Origin: Kofleriaceae bacterium
GTDB lineage: Bacteria; Myxococcota_A; Polyangia; Haliangiales; Haliangiaceae
Length of the DNA: 5,349 bases
Reading direction: 5' to 3'
Assembly (NCBI GenBank): GCA_016763395.1
Contig: JAESTW010000483.1
Coordinates: 1 to 5,349, forward strand
This document shows, piece after piece, positions 4,899 to 5,349 of the stretch (the stretch's first letter is position 1; every line of letters starts with the position of its first letter). Under the pieces are notes generated by a model. The model saw only the letters and a list, made by a program, of their open reading frames with translations. It had not been told where the DNA came from and did not search any database. The translations under genes were made by a program, and so were the position numbers.

Positions 4899-5349
4899 AA
4901 GGAGGACAAGGTTAGGCCTGCCAGCTTCTTCGATCCGTGGTCTTCCTCTCACTCCTGGTAATGTGCATTTGCTTTTTGGGGCGACGGCCCGTGCTGGACG
5001 AAGAATGAATATGTCGCGTCCATTCTTTCTCGTTATGTAGTTCGGGCATTCGGGCCACGCGGCTTTTACGTACCCTTGGGCGAGGCTGAGCATTTGCCTT
5101 AGCTTGCGAGGTTGTTGCCCTTGCGTTCCTAGCTGTGCAACCAATCCAGTGTCTCCAAAGAGTGGGACCACGGCCGGGCGGCCTGTCTTTGTGAGTTGAT
5201 AGCTACGGAGTGCCTGCCAACAATAGAGATCGAGGGCCGAGGGTTTGTCTTTGAGTGCGATGATGGTTTCCATGTCGATGGGCACGGGCGCCTGTCGTAT
5301 GTCGTTGGCGAAGGTGGGGTCGAGTTCGATCAGGTTGTCCCAGAGTAGC
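4890..5349 (-). CDS. Plasmid replication initiator RepA, C-terminal part (5' end outside window)
   Basis: The reading frame is open from the window edge (first full codon at 5348) to TGA at 4890, giving 152 visible residues. A GTG at 5285 is internal, because the frame continues upstream with family-like sequence (WDNLIELDPTFANDI then RQAPVPIDMETIIALK). Together with ALDLYCWQALRSYQL and the later RPARAV segment, this matches what I recall of the RepA_C family of plasmid initiators (PVPVDLRALRALK then LDLYLWL-type signatures). These proteins bind iterons at the plasmid origin, usually just upstream of the gene, which would lie beyond 5349. The tail (LPGVRGRPRIEEAG) is basic and variable. Recognised from memory of the family; the N-terminal half is missing here because of the window edge, not necessarily because the gene is broken. 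Confidence 0.8.
   Translation of the reverse strand, partial: LLWDNLIELDPTFANDIRQAPVPIDMETIIALKDKPSALDLYCWQALRSYQLTKTGRPAVVPLFGDTGLVAQLGTQGQQPRKLRQMLSLAQGYVKAAWPECPNYITRKNGRDIFILRPARAVAPKSKCTLPGVRGRPRIEEAGRPNLVLLRE

Noticed and set aside
5033..5040. TTATGTAG, resembling the recombinase half-site
   Set aside because: Only 8 bp, no opposing arm, and it lies in conserved rep coding sequence.
1..5349. tRNA, rRNA or CRISPR array
   Set aside because: No tRNA-like cloverleaf, rRNA sequence or regularly spaced short repeats were seen on either strand by eye.

Overview
The window looks like part of a plasmid or plasmid-derived accessory region, about half G+C by eye. The strongest clue is the right edge. 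There a minus-strand frame runs off the window and reads as the C-terminal part of a RepA_C-type plasmid replication initiator. The host is uncertain. The plus-strand lipoproteins have Cys-Asp N-termini followed by low-complexity acidic or Ser/Gly stretches, a style common in Myxococcota and related deltaproteobacterial lineages, but this is only a stylistic inference.

Layout, left to right. (1) 1-153 is non-coding, with a small hairpin that may terminate the integrase transcript. (2) 154-1239, minus: a complete XerC/XerD-type tyrosine recombinase with all six catalytic residues. (3) 1240-1438: its upstream region, with an 18-codon leader ORF overlapping the recombinase start, two 15-bp direct repeats, and a palindrome with the 11-6-11 architecture of a Xer/dif site. 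(4) 1439-1837, minus: an unrecognised ORF of about 131 codons. (5) 1838-2591: over 700 bp without a convincing gene. It holds two 59-bp near-identical direct repeats 404 bp apart and, between them, a second dif-like palindrome. (6) 2592-4814, plus: a two-gene lipoprotein operon. The first gene is a 544-residue predicted lipoprotein with a perfect metzincin-type zinc motif (HEARHADGYSH). The second is a small lipoprotein of unknown function. (7) 4890-5349, minus: the partial RepA, convergent with the lipoprotein operon.

Putting it together (inference): a plasmid carries a site-specific recombinase next to its likely core site. A related palindrome about 0.9 kb away brackets a single small ORF. 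This could be a cassette-like or pdif-module-like unit. No canonical integron attC was found, and the recombinase is not a standard IntI. The lipoprotein operon is probably cargo: a surface-anchored putative metalloprotease with a co-translated lipoprotein partner.
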